Shown here: piece by piece, positions 10,901 to 19,337 of the stretch
How positions within the stretch are numbered: the first letter of the stretch is position 1
Layout: every line of letters begins with the position of its first letter
Assembly: GCF_021390515.1 (NCBI RefSeq)
Contig: NZ_JAJUXI010000008.1
Coordinates: forward strand, 62,001 to 126,000
DNA: 64,000 bases
Reading direction: 5' to 3'
DNA from: Dyadobacter sp. CY326
GTDB taxonomy: Bacteria; Bacteroidota; Bacteroidia; Cytophagales; Spirosomataceae
Translations under genes and position numbers: made by a program
Notes under the pieces: generated by a model
The model's database searches: none
The model's input: only the letters and a program-made list of their open reading frames with translations
Told to the model about the DNA's origin: nothing

Positions 10901-11460
10901 GGCTTGGCTGGTGGATCGGCAATCCGAGGCTGAGCACCTGGAAAAGGGCTGAACCGCCTTTGGGATTGATGTATACATTGAAAGATCTGGTCGGGAAGTC
11001 GACGGCCGACTCAAACTATGTTTGCCTTTCGGACGGAGGGCATTTTGACAACATGGGATTGTATGAGCTTGTGCGCCGCAGGTGCAGCCTGATCATCCTG
11101 AGCGACGCCGAGGAAGATGTGGACTCACTTTGCGAAGGCCTTGCCAACGCCATACGCCGCTGCCGCATTGATTTTGGGGTGGAAATTGATATTGATGTAA
11201 GCCGGATTACCGATAAAAACCCCGACACAAAACTGAGTGAAACACACGTTGTTGAGGGCAAAATCCATTATCCCGGCATTGGTGCATTCACCGGCAAATT
11301 GGTCTACATCAAGACGGCCCTGACCAAAAACGCATCCGTCGACATCAGGGAATACAAGATCAAAAACCCCATTTTCCCGCAACAATCAACAGGTGATCAG
11401 TTTTTCAATGAGGAGCAATTTGAAAGTTACAGGAGGCTGGGCTATGACAGCGTGATGTAG
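7903..11460 (+). CDS. Patatin-like phospholipase with a polytopic membrane domain inserted between Ser and Asp
   Basis: 1185 residues. After about 340 mostly helical residues comes the patatin core: the oxyanion loop SGGGIR (362-367) and nucleophile Ser395 in TVSGGGY. The partner Asp1044 (SDGG) lies 650 residues later. Between them, about 465-860, I count roughly ten hydrophobic segments, so the catalytic fold is split by a large membrane domain. Patatins are Ser-Asp acyl hydrolases acting on phospholipids and other acyl lipids. Large patatin proteins with this layout exist in bacteria, but a physiological role is not established here. It is the last gene of the four-gene + strand run, and its stop codon lies 26 bp from the convergent gene on the other strand. 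Confidence 0.88.
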   Translation: MDIVTDLTSQAVSYLTLLQDVCKDYDAFNKSKNNNETKPNVFSQLPDIQQKIEAIFIAQAQEANSSRKLTFTTNKAKVTRQKLDNETIWKKASKRVDRMKEIVFTSQTGHEADLAIIASFFETSKNLFHWLKLWLPIISPQEKESFTDERILLMTPDEWRRIFRVILYEHAIQRIELIMKLRYMPLQIVASLGGSKAGYYQQRLYQVFIKEDEAKALEAEGHTLDILSKTDQESVIGWWRAEFAHGISEEETENKPRFRYVDMLLTNDEALIDMLIKSDNPVSFETMLNSELNSVDACRTSRKNDLGNVPVADFNAFVKQESVIEQNVFQLNDQQENKLESGKTKDPLARAQEMRLTGLSFSGGGIRSATFNLGVLQKLAEKGILEHIDYLSTVSGGGYIGSWFTSWIKRSGSVSKVTARLNSKKSADPMADEVRPIRWLRMYSNYLSPDASIMSTDAWTMGITWLRNTLINQFILLLLLCTALSMIENIFQFWDFMAQQDSIYRDRFWPYFLSLLIFLGAGLAAAGMRTFDKEYPNEALTKYGRHWTFSYAFAGWAFISAFMVSAWFANVISTHYMFSGEAGQFMIPAFSMAVSLILIALLGNYRSHNRIRSTGEFWFAIVLSSVLATSIAAHLLIGVFHIFQNILGTNYHYDCSNWSFSCMIGAIAGFAGTRVLTFIIGIPLVLEAICWAVIIRMYIMGIMFPDERREWWGRMGAIIHRFILFWILVTACVFILPKAPQLHDSQSIISLLGGWAAIVGAGVRLAFSSTSSPENKSKSGLNVKEVFIRAAPYLFIIGFLLLGSYTLNFFHELKWFGTELPQSLMHTFLIGLATVLLSWRAGVNEFSLHYFYRNRLVRAYLGATRRRTERTKTVNPFTGFDSADDIKLSQMTPQNNYYGPFPLINTALNATVVSELDRQDRKAESFVFSPLFCGYDFSATRSASFNKNGVFNYGYRPSESFAGGQSLGTAMAISGAAVNPNMGYHSSAATAFLLTIFNVRLGWWIGNPRLSTWKRAEPPLGLMYTLKDLVGKSTADSNYVCLSDGGHFDNMGLYELVRRRCSLIILSDAEEDVDSLCEGLANAIRRCRIDFGVEIDIDVSRITDKNPDTKLSETHVVEGKIHYPGIGAFTGKLVYIKTALTKNASVDIREYKIKNPIFPQQSTGDQFFNEEQFESYRRLGYDSVM

Positions 11461-11486
11461 ATTAATGATTCGATGTTTTGGGAAAA

Positions 11487-13685
11487 TCAATTTACAAACA
11501 CTTCATCCACGAAAACCCAGGCCTTGCTTCCTTTGCTGGAATGCCACGCGGGCAATTTGGGAAGCGCCTTAGCGACCAGTTTAATACAGCTGACCTGCTG
11601 TTTTTCAAATGGCACTTCGAACACAATGCTTTCTACGCCAGGAATGTCTTTTTTCGGCACTTCCGGAGTCAGCACTTTCAAAAGTTTAAGCGATTTTTCA
11701 TCCGCACCGCCCCAGACTTCAATGCGCGTTGGCGGAAAAATGTGCCCACCAAGATTTTGGAGCATGCTCAAAGTTACCCGACTGACTTCAACGGGTTTTT
11801 TGAATAACAGATAACTTTGAAAATCTTCGTTGTAGCCCAGCCACTTGCCGCTGTTTTGCTCGTTTTCACTTTTTATTCCGTCAATCAGCGTGGTTCCGGC
11901 TTTGCCTGCATATTTCTGATCGGCGGGTTTTACCAGTTTTACACTGTCGATATGAAGACCGGCTTTGAAGAAACGTCGTTCAATCTGCTTGCTGCCATAC
12001 CAGCCTTGCCTGAATGCACGCGCTTTTAATGTTACATTCTTTTCGAGCGCAAACGGTTTGGTGTACACGGGCGACTTGATGCTGTCCGGTTCAGAGCCAT
12101 CGAGTGTGTAGCGAATGATTGTTTGCGGGATCTGATGTTTCATCGAAACCAATCCATTCGTCGGAAGGATCTGGTTTTCGTTTTCAATTGTCGGCGGGGT
12201 AAGTGCTAGAACAACTGTATCGCTTCTAAAACCCGTTTCGAATGCAATTTTCTGTCCTTTTTTTAATGCGGCCAATTCATCCGTGCTAAGCCCAGTGCTC
12301 CATATGTACACCTTTTTCAATAATGGGAATCCTTCCAATGACTTGATATCCGACATCTTCACAGCCGTTCCGCTCAGTGACAGTTCTTTGAGTTTATCCA
12401 GCTTTTTCAACTCAGTTAATGATGCGCCCGTAATGTCGGTGAAGTTCAGGATGAGCTTACGTAATTCCGGAAATTTAGCAAGCGTTTTCAGGTCTGCATC
12501 TTTCACAGGCATTTTGCTCAGGTCCATTGAAACGATCTGATCTTTTAGTGGCATTAACCCCTCAATTTCATCGGGTTTGAAATTTGCACTGTTGTAAAAA
12601 TTCACAAACAATGCGGGCGATTCGGCTGACAATGGTTTGATCAGACGATAAGTTGAATTCAGTTTTTTGACCTCATCAGCGTCGGCAGCGCTGAAATCAT
12701 ATTGTTCTTCGGTGCGGTCGCCGCCCAGGATATTTTGCGCATAAGTGTAAACAGGATCTTGGGTGGATAGTGAACTGACTTTTTGGTCAAAACGCGAGCC
12801 GGCTTTTACCCAGGCTGCGAGCAAGACAATTTCTTCTTCGGTAAGCTGCACTTTTCCGCGCGGAGGCATATGTTTTTTGTCGTCCAGCGGTAAATGCACC
12901 CGGCTGATCAGCAAACCTAAATCTGCTTTGGTCGTATCCCATAAAACGCCATTCTTGCCGCCTTTTATCAGCAATGCCTGCGTTTGCATTTGCAAGTTAC
13001 CTTTCGATTTTTCCTCATTATGGCATGAAACGCACTTTTGTTCCAAAACGGGTCTTACCAAATGTTCATAAACCCCGGCTTCTTCCAATGCAACTTGCGG
13101 GATTTGACTTTCCGACGGCCTAAGTGGGGAAATGATGAAATCTTCGCCGTGCGTTAAGTTTCCTCCTAAATGCCCGCCTACAAACAGAATCAACAGAAAT
13201 GCGCCGGCAACCATTTTTGAAACTAACTTCCAAGGAAACAAATAATTACGCAAGCCATACCACGCGAGGCTTAGCAGCGAGATCGCAACGCCAAGCCATT
13301 TGTGCCAGAGCAATGTGTCGGATTCGTAACCATCTTCTTTGGATAAAATAAAACCGGAAAATGCAGCCAGCGCAGCGGTTACTGCCCCGATAATGAGCAG
13401 ACTTTCAGCAACTTCGGCGTTCCATCGGGTTGAGTCAGGTTTTTCGATCAGCACAACCCAAATGCTGTACAGGATCAGGACAACCAACGGAAAATGCAGG
13501 ACGAGTGGGTGCATCCTGCCCGCCGCCTGCAACCAGAAAGGCACCTCGAAGCGGTTTTCAAAAATCAGCAGAAAAACGAGTAATCCATTCAGGAAGAAGG
13601 CCAAATTATAAGCCAGCCCCTTCCAATCTGAAAAATAACGGCGCACGTTGTTTGGGTTTAATGTTTTTTGGTGCCACGAATGCAC
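11487..13685 (-). CDS. DUF2231 membrane / cytochrome-c / LRR / chitobiase C-terminal-type protein
   Basis: 732 residues. About five N-terminal membrane segments resemble DUF2231, with the characteristic HPLVLHFP. A c-type heme site follows: Cys218-x-x-Cys221-His222, with possible axial Met273 in HMPPRG. Further on come leucine-rich repeats (about 385-480), a chitobiase/beta-hexosaminidase C-terminal-like beta-sandwich (YTLDGSEP) and a C-terminal discoidin-like region. This architecture accompanies DUF1501 and DUF1549/DUF1553 proteins in Bacteroidota and Planctomycetes; electron transfer in polymer breakdown is usually presumed but unproven. The reported start is GTG inside an inverted repeat (13673-13728). 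A downstream GTG (Val14, at 13646) before ArgArgTyr is an alternative start. The last of three same-strand genes, it is probably co-transcribed with the two upstream of it. Confidence 0.82.
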   Translation of the reverse strand: MHSWHQKTLNPNNVRRYFSDWKGLAYNLAFFLNGLLVFLLIFENRFEVPFWLQAAGRMHPLVLHFPLVVLILYSIWVVLIEKPDSTRWNAEVAESLLIIGAVTAALAAFSGFILSKEDGYESDTLLWHKWLGVAISLLSLAWYGLRNYLFPWKLVSKMVAGAFLLILFVGGHLGGNLTHGEDFIISPLRPSESQIPQVALEEAGVYEHLVRPVLEQKCVSCHNEEKSKGNLQMQTQALLIKGGKNGVLWDTTKADLGLLISRVHLPLDDKKHMPPRGKVQLTEEEIVLLAAWVKAGSRFDQKVSSLSTQDPVYTYAQNILGGDRTEEQYDFSAADADEVKKLNSTYRLIKPLSAESPALFVNFYNSANFKPDEIEGLMPLKDQIVSMDLSKMPVKDADLKTLAKFPELRKLILNFTDITGASLTELKKLDKLKELSLSGTAVKMSDIKSLEGFPLLKKVYIWSTGLSTDELAALKKGQKIAFETGFRSDTVVLALTPPTIENENQILPTNGLVSMKHQIPQTIIRYTLDGSEPDSIKSPVYTKPFALEKNVTLKARAFRQGWYGSKQIERRFFKAGLHIDSVKLVKPADQKYAGKAGTTLIDGIKSENEQNSGKWLGYNEDFQSYLLFKKPVEVSRVTLSMLQNLGGHIFPPTRIEVWGGADEKSLKLLKVLTPEVPKKDIPGVESIVFEVPFEKQQVSCIKLVAKALPKLPAWHSSKGSKAWVFVDEVFVN

Positions 13686-13728
13686 GAATGCGCACTAATG
13701 CATTCGTGTGCATTGGTGCATTCGTGGC
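13673..13728. repeat. Nested inverted repeat between the DUF1501 and DUF2231 genes
   Basis: A perfect 13-bp inverted repeat (13673-13685 and 13716-13728, arm GCCACGAATGCAC) encloses a second 8-bp inverted repeat (13683-13690 and 13701-13708). It fills the gap between two co-directional minus-strand genes and overlaps the annotated GTG start of the downstream one. It could be a dispersed intergenic palindrome, an RNA stem that sets relative expression in the operon, or a site hiding the start. No second copy was noticed in this window. Confidence 0.75.
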
Positions 13729-13738
13729 AAAACAAGCA

Positions 13739-15202
13739 CTAAGCAATAATTCCTTTCACCAGTTTCCCCGCCACATCCGTCAACCGATAGCGGCGGCCCT
13801 GGTGTTTATAAACTAATTTTTCGTGATCAAGACCCAGCTGATTCAGGATCGTTGCGTGAAAGTCATGCACGTGAACCGGATCTTTTACAATGTTGTATCC
13901 AAATTCATCCGTTTCCCCGTAAACAATTCCGGGCTTAATGCCGCCGCCCGCCATCCAAACCGTGAATGCCCTCGGATGGTGGTCGCGACCGTAATTGTCT
14001 TTGGTAAGCGTGCCCTGACAATAATTGGTACGCCCGAACTCACCGCCCCAGATCACCAGCGTTTCGTCCAGCAAACCACGTTGTTTCAAGTCCGTGATCA
14101 AAGCCGCTGACGACTGGTCCACGTCAAGGCACTGGCCTTTGATTTCATTTGGAAGTCCGCCGTGGCTGTCCCAGCCCTGGTGATACAGCTGCACAAACCG
14201 GACGCCCTGTTCCGAAAGTTTTCTTGCCAAAAGGCAGTTTGCCGCATACGTGCCTGGCACGAGACATTCCGGCCCGTACATTTTCACGATCGACTCAGGT
14301 TCCTTGCTCATATCCGTGATTTGCGGAACGGCAGTTTGCATCCGGAACGCCATTTCGTATTGCTGCACTTTGGCCGTAATTTCCGGATCTCCAAACTCGT
14401 TGAATGTTCCCTGATTCAGTTCCGCAACCTTATCAAGCATATTCCGGCGCTGTGTCCGGTCCATTCCATCGGGATCGTTCAGATACAGAACCGGATTTTC
14501 ACCGCTGCTGAATTGCACACCCTGATGCACCGAATCCAGAAATCCATTGGTCCAGAGTTTGGAATAAACACCCTGACCATTGCCTTTGCCGCGCGAAAGC
14601 AGCACACAAAAGCCAGGCAAATTCTGATTTTCACTGCCTAATCCATAACTCAGCCATGAGCCAAAACTCGGGCGGTTTCCCACCTGGGCACCGGTTTGAA
14701 AGAATGTCAGTGCCGGATCGTGGTTAATGGCCTCGGTGTTCAATGTTTTTATAATGCAAAGATCATCGGCAATGCTCGCCATATGCGGCAACAGTTCGCT
14801 CATCCACGCACCCGATTTTCCATATTGTTTAAAATTAAAAACAGAACCCGCCAAAGGAAATTTTGCCTGATTGGCCGTCATGCCGGTTAGGCGCTGCGTT
14901 CCGCGAATGGATTCCGGGAGGTCTTCGCCATGCATTTTGTTCAGCATGGGTTTATAGTCAAACAGATCCAGCTGAGACGGCGCACCGTTTTGGAACAAAT
15001 AAATCACCCGTTTTGCTTTGGGAGCAAAATGCGGTAAACCCGCCATCAGCGTCTCCACATCAGCTTCACCGCCACTGCCACCTTTGAAAAGATCGGGAAT
15101 CAAAAGTGATCCCAGGGCTGCACTCCCAAGTCCCAGACTCAACTTCGACAAGAAGTGCCTGCGGGTGGTGTTCATTCCATGCTCAAATATTGGCTTTTCC
15201 AT
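13739..15202 (-). CDS. DUF1501 family protein with Tat signal (sulfatase-like fold)
   Basis: 487 residues. A twin-arginine signal is visible at Arg14-Arg15 (NTTRRHFLSKLSLG) followed by a hydrophobic stretch. The start could therefore also be the Met10 codon. The body carries DUF1501 hallmarks: LFQNGAPSQLDLFDYKP, HDPALTFFQTG, the YHQGWDSHGGL region, WGGEFGRTNY, and DHHPRAFTVWMAGGGIKPG, with metal-binding-type His and Asp residues as in the alkaline phosphatase/sulfatase superfamily. Its catalytic activity is not established in the family. It is 11 bp downstream of the DUF1549/DUF1553 gene, the normal partner arrangement, so the two are presumably exported together and work on the same substrate. 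Confidence 0.9.
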   Translation of the reverse strand: MEKPIFEHGMNTTRRHFLSKLSLGLGSAALGSLLIPDLFKGGSGGEADVETLMAGLPHFAPKAKRVIYLFQNGAPSQLDLFDYKPMLNKMHGEDLPESIRGTQRLTGMTANQAKFPLAGSVFNFKQYGKSGAWMSELLPHMASIADDLCIIKTLNTEAINHDPALTFFQTGAQVGNRPSFGSWLSYGLGSENQNLPGFCVLLSRGKGNGQGVYSKLWTNGFLDSVHQGVQFSSGENPVLYLNDPDGMDRTQRRNMLDKVAELNQGTFNEFGDPEITAKVQQYEMAFRMQTAVPQITDMSKEPESIVKMYGPECLVPGTYAANCLLARKLSEQGVRFVQLYHQGWDSHGGLPNEIKGQCLDVDQSSAALITDLKQRGLLDETLVIWGGEFGRTNYCQGTLTKDNYGRDHHPRAFTVWMAGGGIKPGIVYGETDEFGYNIVKDPVHVHDFHATILNQLGLDHEKLVYKHQGRRYRLTDVAGKLVKGIIA

Positions 15203-15213
15203 TTTGTTAGCGG

Positions 15214-17535
15214 TTAGCTCTTTGTAATCGTCTCTTCCATGTTATACAGCGCATTAATCACCCGCATAAGTGCGGCGGCCTGCACTTCATTCACTTTCTC
15301 ATTCCGCGGAAATTCACCCACATTCAAAACCTTGAACGCATGTTTTTTATCCTTGGCAAACATGGAAGCTTCACCGTTGTAATATTCTGTAAGCAATTTC
15401 ACCTCCTTATCCGTAGGCTGGCGACAAACAATCCGCTGAAACGACTCCTTAATGTTCGTCTCCACATTCGTCGACTTGGCCGTCAGACGTTCGGCTAAAA
15501 CGCGCGATGCTTCCAGCACAGTTGGGTCGTTCAACATGACCAGTGCCTGCAAAGGCGTGTTCGTTTTCGACCGTTTGATCTCGCAATGATCCCTGTTACT
15601 GGCGTCGAAAATGATCATCGACGGCGGCGGGACAGTCAGTTTGATGAATGTGTACATCCCTCGCCGGTATAATGCATCATTTTTATCCTGCTGATATGTT
15701 TTCAGCGTTCCTCTCCCCGATGTCGCTGCTTCCCACAAGCCTTTGGGCTGGTAAGGCTTAACGCTTGGCCCTCCTATTTTCGGAACCAATAACCCGCTGG
15801 TTGACAGCACCATATCCCGCACCAACTCAGCCGGCAACCGATAACGAGGCCCTCGCGAGAGATAAATGTTCTCGGGATCAACTTTCAATTTTTCATCCGT
15901 CACCTTCGCGGATTGACGATAGGTAGCCGAAGTAACGATCTGCTTGACCAATCTTTTGATATCCCAGCCATGGTTCATAAAATCAACTGCAAGCCAGTCC
16001 AGCAATGCTGGATTTGTTGGTAAATCGCCCTGCATGCCAAAATCTCCGGTGCTTTTTACAATGCCTCTGCCAAAGAACTCCTGCCAGATCTGATTTACAA
16101 AAACCCTTGCCGTGAGCGGGTTGCTTTTGCTTGTCGTCCATTTGGCCAGGCCCATTCGGTTCTGCGGAAGTCCGTTAGTGTCAAATTTCATGACCGATGG
16201 CAATGCGGATGCAGTTACAACGCGCCCGGGGGCATCATAAACGCCCCTGTTTAAAATGTGCGTTGGCCGCAGCGTGCCGCGATCTCCCATGACGGACACC
16301 ATCAGCGAACTCGTGTCTGGCCGGTTAATGAATGTTAGCAGCGTTTTTGCTTCCTGATCCGAGATGCGCAGAATGGGATTTTTTGCAAGTTTTGTTTGGG
16401 AAATGTCTCCTTCAAAACCAAGCTCTTTTGAATTGTTGAAGAATGCAAAAAGGCGATAATAATCTTCCTGTGAAATGGGATCATACTTATGATCGTGACA
16501 TTGTGCACATTCCACAGTAAGCCCTAAAACACCCGTGCTGTATGTTTTTGTTTTGTCAATGTTATACTCAATCCGGTATTCTTCAGGGATCACACCACCT
16601 TCTTCCGTGTATTTGTGATTCCGGAAAAATGCGGTTGCCAAAATCTGCTCTTTATTTGCATTAGGCAGCATATCACCCGCAATCTGCCACGTTAAGAACT
16701 GATCGTAACGCATGTTTTTGTTGAATGCATTGATCAGCCAGTCGCGCCACGGCCATTGCGTGCGGACCTCGTCATCCTGGTAACCATATGAATCCGCATA
16801 ACGGGCAACATCCAGCCAGTAAATGGCCATCTTCTCGCCATAAGTTTTCTGGCTGAGCAGTTCGTCTACTATTTTTTCGTACGCTTTCTCACCTTTGTCG
16901 GCGGCAAATCTATTTTGCAGATCCAATGTAGGCGGCAGGCCGGTCAGGTCTAATGCAACTCTCTTGAGCAAATGGCTTTTGTCGGCTTCTTCGTTAGGAG
17001 CAAGTCCCGCATCTTCCATTTTTTGCAAAACAAAACGGTCGATTTCATTCCTGGGCCAATCCTTGTCCGAAACTTCGGGCGCAGCTGGCAAAACCGGCGC
17101 GGTGAAAGCCCAATGCTTTTCATATTTCGCTCCCTGCTCAATCCACTTGCGGACAACATTAATTTCGTTCTCATTCAGAAGTCCTAAATGCGACTCCGGC
17201 GTCGGCATTTGATAGTCGGGATTGACAGAAGTGATCCTTTTATAAACTTCCGACTCATCCGGTTTTCCGGGAAGAATTGCGAAGCCTTTTCCATCTTTTA
17301 ATTTGCTATATGCGCTTTCAGCGACATCCAGGCGTAATCCCGCTTCCCTTTTTTTGGCATCCGGTCCGTGGCAAGCGTAGCATTTGTCGGACAAAATCGG
17401 GCGGACATCAAAGTTGTAGCTGACCAGCCCTTTATCGACGCCTTTCTTCGAAGTCCCGTTTTTTTGAAAACAAGACACGACGAAAAGCGCAGCCAGGCAG
17501 GTGATTGTCGCCAAGAAGAAAAGCTGCTTTTTCAT
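15214..17535 (-). CDS. PSD1-type lipoprotein: planctomycete cytochrome c + DUF1549 + DUF1553
   Basis: 773 residues. A lipoprotein signal ends at Cys22 (FVVSC). A PSCyt1-type heme site follows at Cys52-x-x-Cys55-His56 (KCYACHGPD), then DUF1549 with WLDVARYADSYGYQ and a second CxxCH (Cys343, Cys346, His347, in CAQCHDHKYDP). The C-terminal DUF1553 contains RVFVNQIWQEFFGRGIV, GDFG, SRGPRYRLPAELVRD and NTPLQALVMLNDP. The order and length fit the PSD1/DUF1549/DUF1553 family. It is anchored in a membrane on the periplasmic or outer side. Its usual neighbour, a DUF1501 protein, follows directly. The family is abundant in bacteria that degrade complex polymers, but its chemistry is unknown. Confidence 0.9.
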   Translation of the reverse strand: MKKQLFFLATITCLAALFVVSCFQKNGTSKKGVDKGLVSYNFDVRPILSDKCYACHGPDAKKREAGLRLDVAESAYSKLKDGKGFAILPGKPDESEVYKRITSVNPDYQMPTPESHLGLLNENEINVVRKWIEQGAKYEKHWAFTAPVLPAAPEVSDKDWPRNEIDRFVLQKMEDAGLAPNEEADKSHLLKRVALDLTGLPPTLDLQNRFAADKGEKAYEKIVDELLSQKTYGEKMAIYWLDVARYADSYGYQDDEVRTQWPWRDWLINAFNKNMRYDQFLTWQIAGDMLPNANKEQILATAFFRNHKYTEEGGVIPEEYRIEYNIDKTKTYSTGVLGLTVECAQCHDHKYDPISQEDYYRLFAFFNNSKELGFEGDISQTKLAKNPILRISDQEAKTLLTFINRPDTSSLMVSVMGDRGTLRPTHILNRGVYDAPGRVVTASALPSVMKFDTNGLPQNRMGLAKWTTSKSNPLTARVFVNQIWQEFFGRGIVKSTGDFGMQGDLPTNPALLDWLAVDFMNHGWDIKRLVKQIVTSATYRQSAKVTDEKLKVDPENIYLSRGPRYRLPAELVRDMVLSTSGLLVPKIGGPSVKPYQPKGLWEAATSGRGTLKTYQQDKNDALYRRGMYTFIKLTVPPPSMIIFDASNRDHCEIKRSKTNTPLQALVMLNDPTVLEASRVLAERLTAKSTNVETNIKESFQRIVCRQPTDKEVKLLTEYYNGEASMFAKDKKHAFKVLNVGEFPRNEKVNEVQAAALMRVINALYNMEETITKS

Positions 17536-17602
17536 ATATTAATTACTTACAACCACTGTAAATCCCGAAACCTTTGACCAAACAAAGACTTTAATAAAAC
17601 TA

Positions 17603-17809
17603 CTAAAATCGCACCCGAATTCTGTTTGAATTAAACTTGCCAAACACAAAGCGTTTTATAAAAAGGATCTGGCTTCCGGCTTCTACTTTGAGCTTGCCTG
17701 CGACAAACTTGTCTGCCGCAATGGCGCCAATTTCTGCTTTGAAAAGTTCACAATTTTTGCATCCGACGTCACCCAGGTTATGCGCAGAAAATCGGATGAA
17801 GATTGGCAA
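17603..17809 (-). CDS. Small open frame of doubtful status, 68 aa
   Basis: An open frame lies between the lipoprotein gene stop (17833) and the PSD1 gene start (17535). It has an ATG start and no signal peptide. The C-terminal half (KLKVEAGSQILFIKR, then GKFNSNRIRVRF) reads like a beta-strand-rich domain end, so it may be a small protein or a remnant of a longer one. An overlapping open frame exists on the other strand. I do not recognise a family. Confidence 0.25.
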   Translation of the reverse strand: MPIFIRFSAHNLGDVGCKNCELFKAEIGAIAADKFVAGKLKVEAGSQILFIKRFVFGKFNSNRIRVRF

Positions 17810-17832
17810 AATTGAACTGATTCTGTCGAATG

Positions 17833-19062
17833 TTATTGAGGGTTTGTTTGCAAAAATCGTTGCTTGAACTTGACCCTGATGAAACGCGGGCGATAAAGGT
17901 CAGGTTTCTTCTGAATGACTTCCATGAACTTGAAACTGTTCACATTATATGAAATCAGCAGCTCGCCCGGCGCCGACAATGCGGGGTGCGCTTTGGCGTT
18001 ATATGTGAACAAATCCGGATCTTGCATGTCATTTGTCGTCTTGTAAAGCACAATCCGCGGACCAAACGGCCCCACCGGCGTCGGCCCGACTTGCATGCAT
18101 ATTTCCGGAAAAATACTGCCCAACTGATAAATCAATGCATATTTCCCTTTTGAAATCCGACTGACGCTGAGCTCATTAGAAACAGAATCACTCAAAGTGG
18201 TGGCAGATTTCACATCCTTCGACCATCCCTTGCCATTCCAGAATTCCCATTTATCGAACGCCTCAATGTTAGCGGGCTTGATTCTGGCAGAAACAAGCTT
18301 TTTGTTCTTGCCTCTAATGCCGTAAATGTAGGTGAATCCATCCGCGTCCATCTCGCCGGCCGAGTCGCTGTTGTTAAATACAGCTGCGCCAAAGGAAATC
18401 GCTTCTTCATCCGTTTTGTAATCGTTAAAAGGAAGCGGCAACTGCTTTTGATCAGCATAAGGGAAATCACTTTTCGCGGGAACACGAATCAATGCATTGC
18501 CCGTTTCTTTGAATGGAAAAGGCGATCCGTCGTGTGTATTTGTGATTTTATAAGCAAAAATAAACAAGTCTTTGTTTGCATCGGGGTTAGCAAAACCATC
18601 GCCCAGCCAAAAGTAAGTGTCTTTATCGGGCTTGTCTGTTTTTGGAATAAAAATGGCTTCATACGCACCCTTTTCCCGCGCCATCCTGAATTCAATGCGC
18701 GATGAATCAGGCTTTTTACCCTTCAAAACAGCCACAGAATTATTGACCATCATCATTCCCGGCTGCAACGTATCTCCATCGATTTCGCCAATGGTCGTAT
18801 CACTGAACAAGAAAAGCAAGCTGTCATTTTGCTCAGAATCCTTGCCTGAAAACGGAATAGCGAAAATCCCATCGCCCCCAAACCACCCGGATTTCCGCAA
18901 AAAAAGCCTAGTCCAATCCGCCGCCGCCTCCACCGTAAACTCCCTTTCATTAATTTCAAGCCCCCTGCCCCCTTGCTTTTTCCCAATATTCCCCCCGCCA
19001 CAAGACGACAACGACAAGACAAGCAGCAGAATATTAAATTTTATGTAAAAGCGGATTCTCAT
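17833..19062 (-). CDS. Secreted lipoprotein, DUF4185-like five-bladed propeller
   Basis: 409 residues. A lipoprotein signal is followed by Ser-Ser-Cys-Gly-Gly-Gly at about 19-24. The body has the features of glycosidase-like beta-propellers of the DUF4185/DUF5005 type: GWFGGDGIFAIPF near the start, FLFSDTTIGE, WLGDGF, EFWNGKGW, YALIYQ, and a closing APGELLISYNVNS. It carries no membrane segment after the anchor. The protein probably binds or processes carbohydrate at the cell surface; this is inferred from the fold. It is encoded upstream of, and on the same strand as, the PSD1/DUF1501/DUF2231 set but about 300 bp away, so co-transcription is uncertain. Confidence 0.65.
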   Translation of the reverse strand: MRIRFYIKFNILLLVLSLSSCGGGNIGKKQGGRGLEINEREFTVEAAADWTRLFLRKSGWFGGDGIFAIPFSGKDSEQNDSLLFLFSDTTIGEIDGDTLQPGMMMVNNSVAVLKGKKPDSSRIEFRMAREKGAYEAIFIPKTDKPDKDTYFWLGDGFANPDANKDLFIFAYKITNTHDGSPFPFKETGNALIRVPAKSDFPYADQKQLPLPFNDYKTDEEAISFGAAVFNNSDSAGEMDADGFTYIYGIRGKNKKLVSARIKPANIEAFDKWEFWNGKGWSKDVKSATTLSDSVSNELSVSRISKGKYALIYQLGSIFPEICMQVGPTPVGPFGPRIVLYKTTNDMQDPDLFTYNAKAHPALSAPGELLISYNVNSFKFMEVIQKKPDLYRPRFIRVKFKQRFLQTNPQ

Positions 19063-19337
19063 TTCTTGCAGATTAAGAGCTCAATTGCGCTGTATGTTCG
19101 TATGTATGGACGTTTGAAATTAGGTAGAAAGTTGGGTGGATGAAAGGGGTTGGGTAACGTTGGGAATTTAGTGAGTGAATTTCTGGAAGATGTAGGATTT
19201 AAAATGTGAACAACACCCCACCCTTCCGCAACTTTATCCTCCTTCTCGTCAAAAGAATTCTGCATTACAGCCGCGTTTGAGTTGATTTGAAATCACGGTC
19301 CGAGGGGATCTGATTTTGGATATTTCAATTTACGGCC

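Noticed and set aside
1-11460. Prophage lysis module
   Set aside because: A CHAP amidase and phospholipase might suggest lysis, but there are no capsid, tail, integrase or holin genes, and the proteins are far larger than phage lysis proteins.
14162-14641. 159-residue open frame on the plus strand
   Set aside because: It is antisense to the DUF1501 gene and rich in His and Arg in the way of shadow frames.
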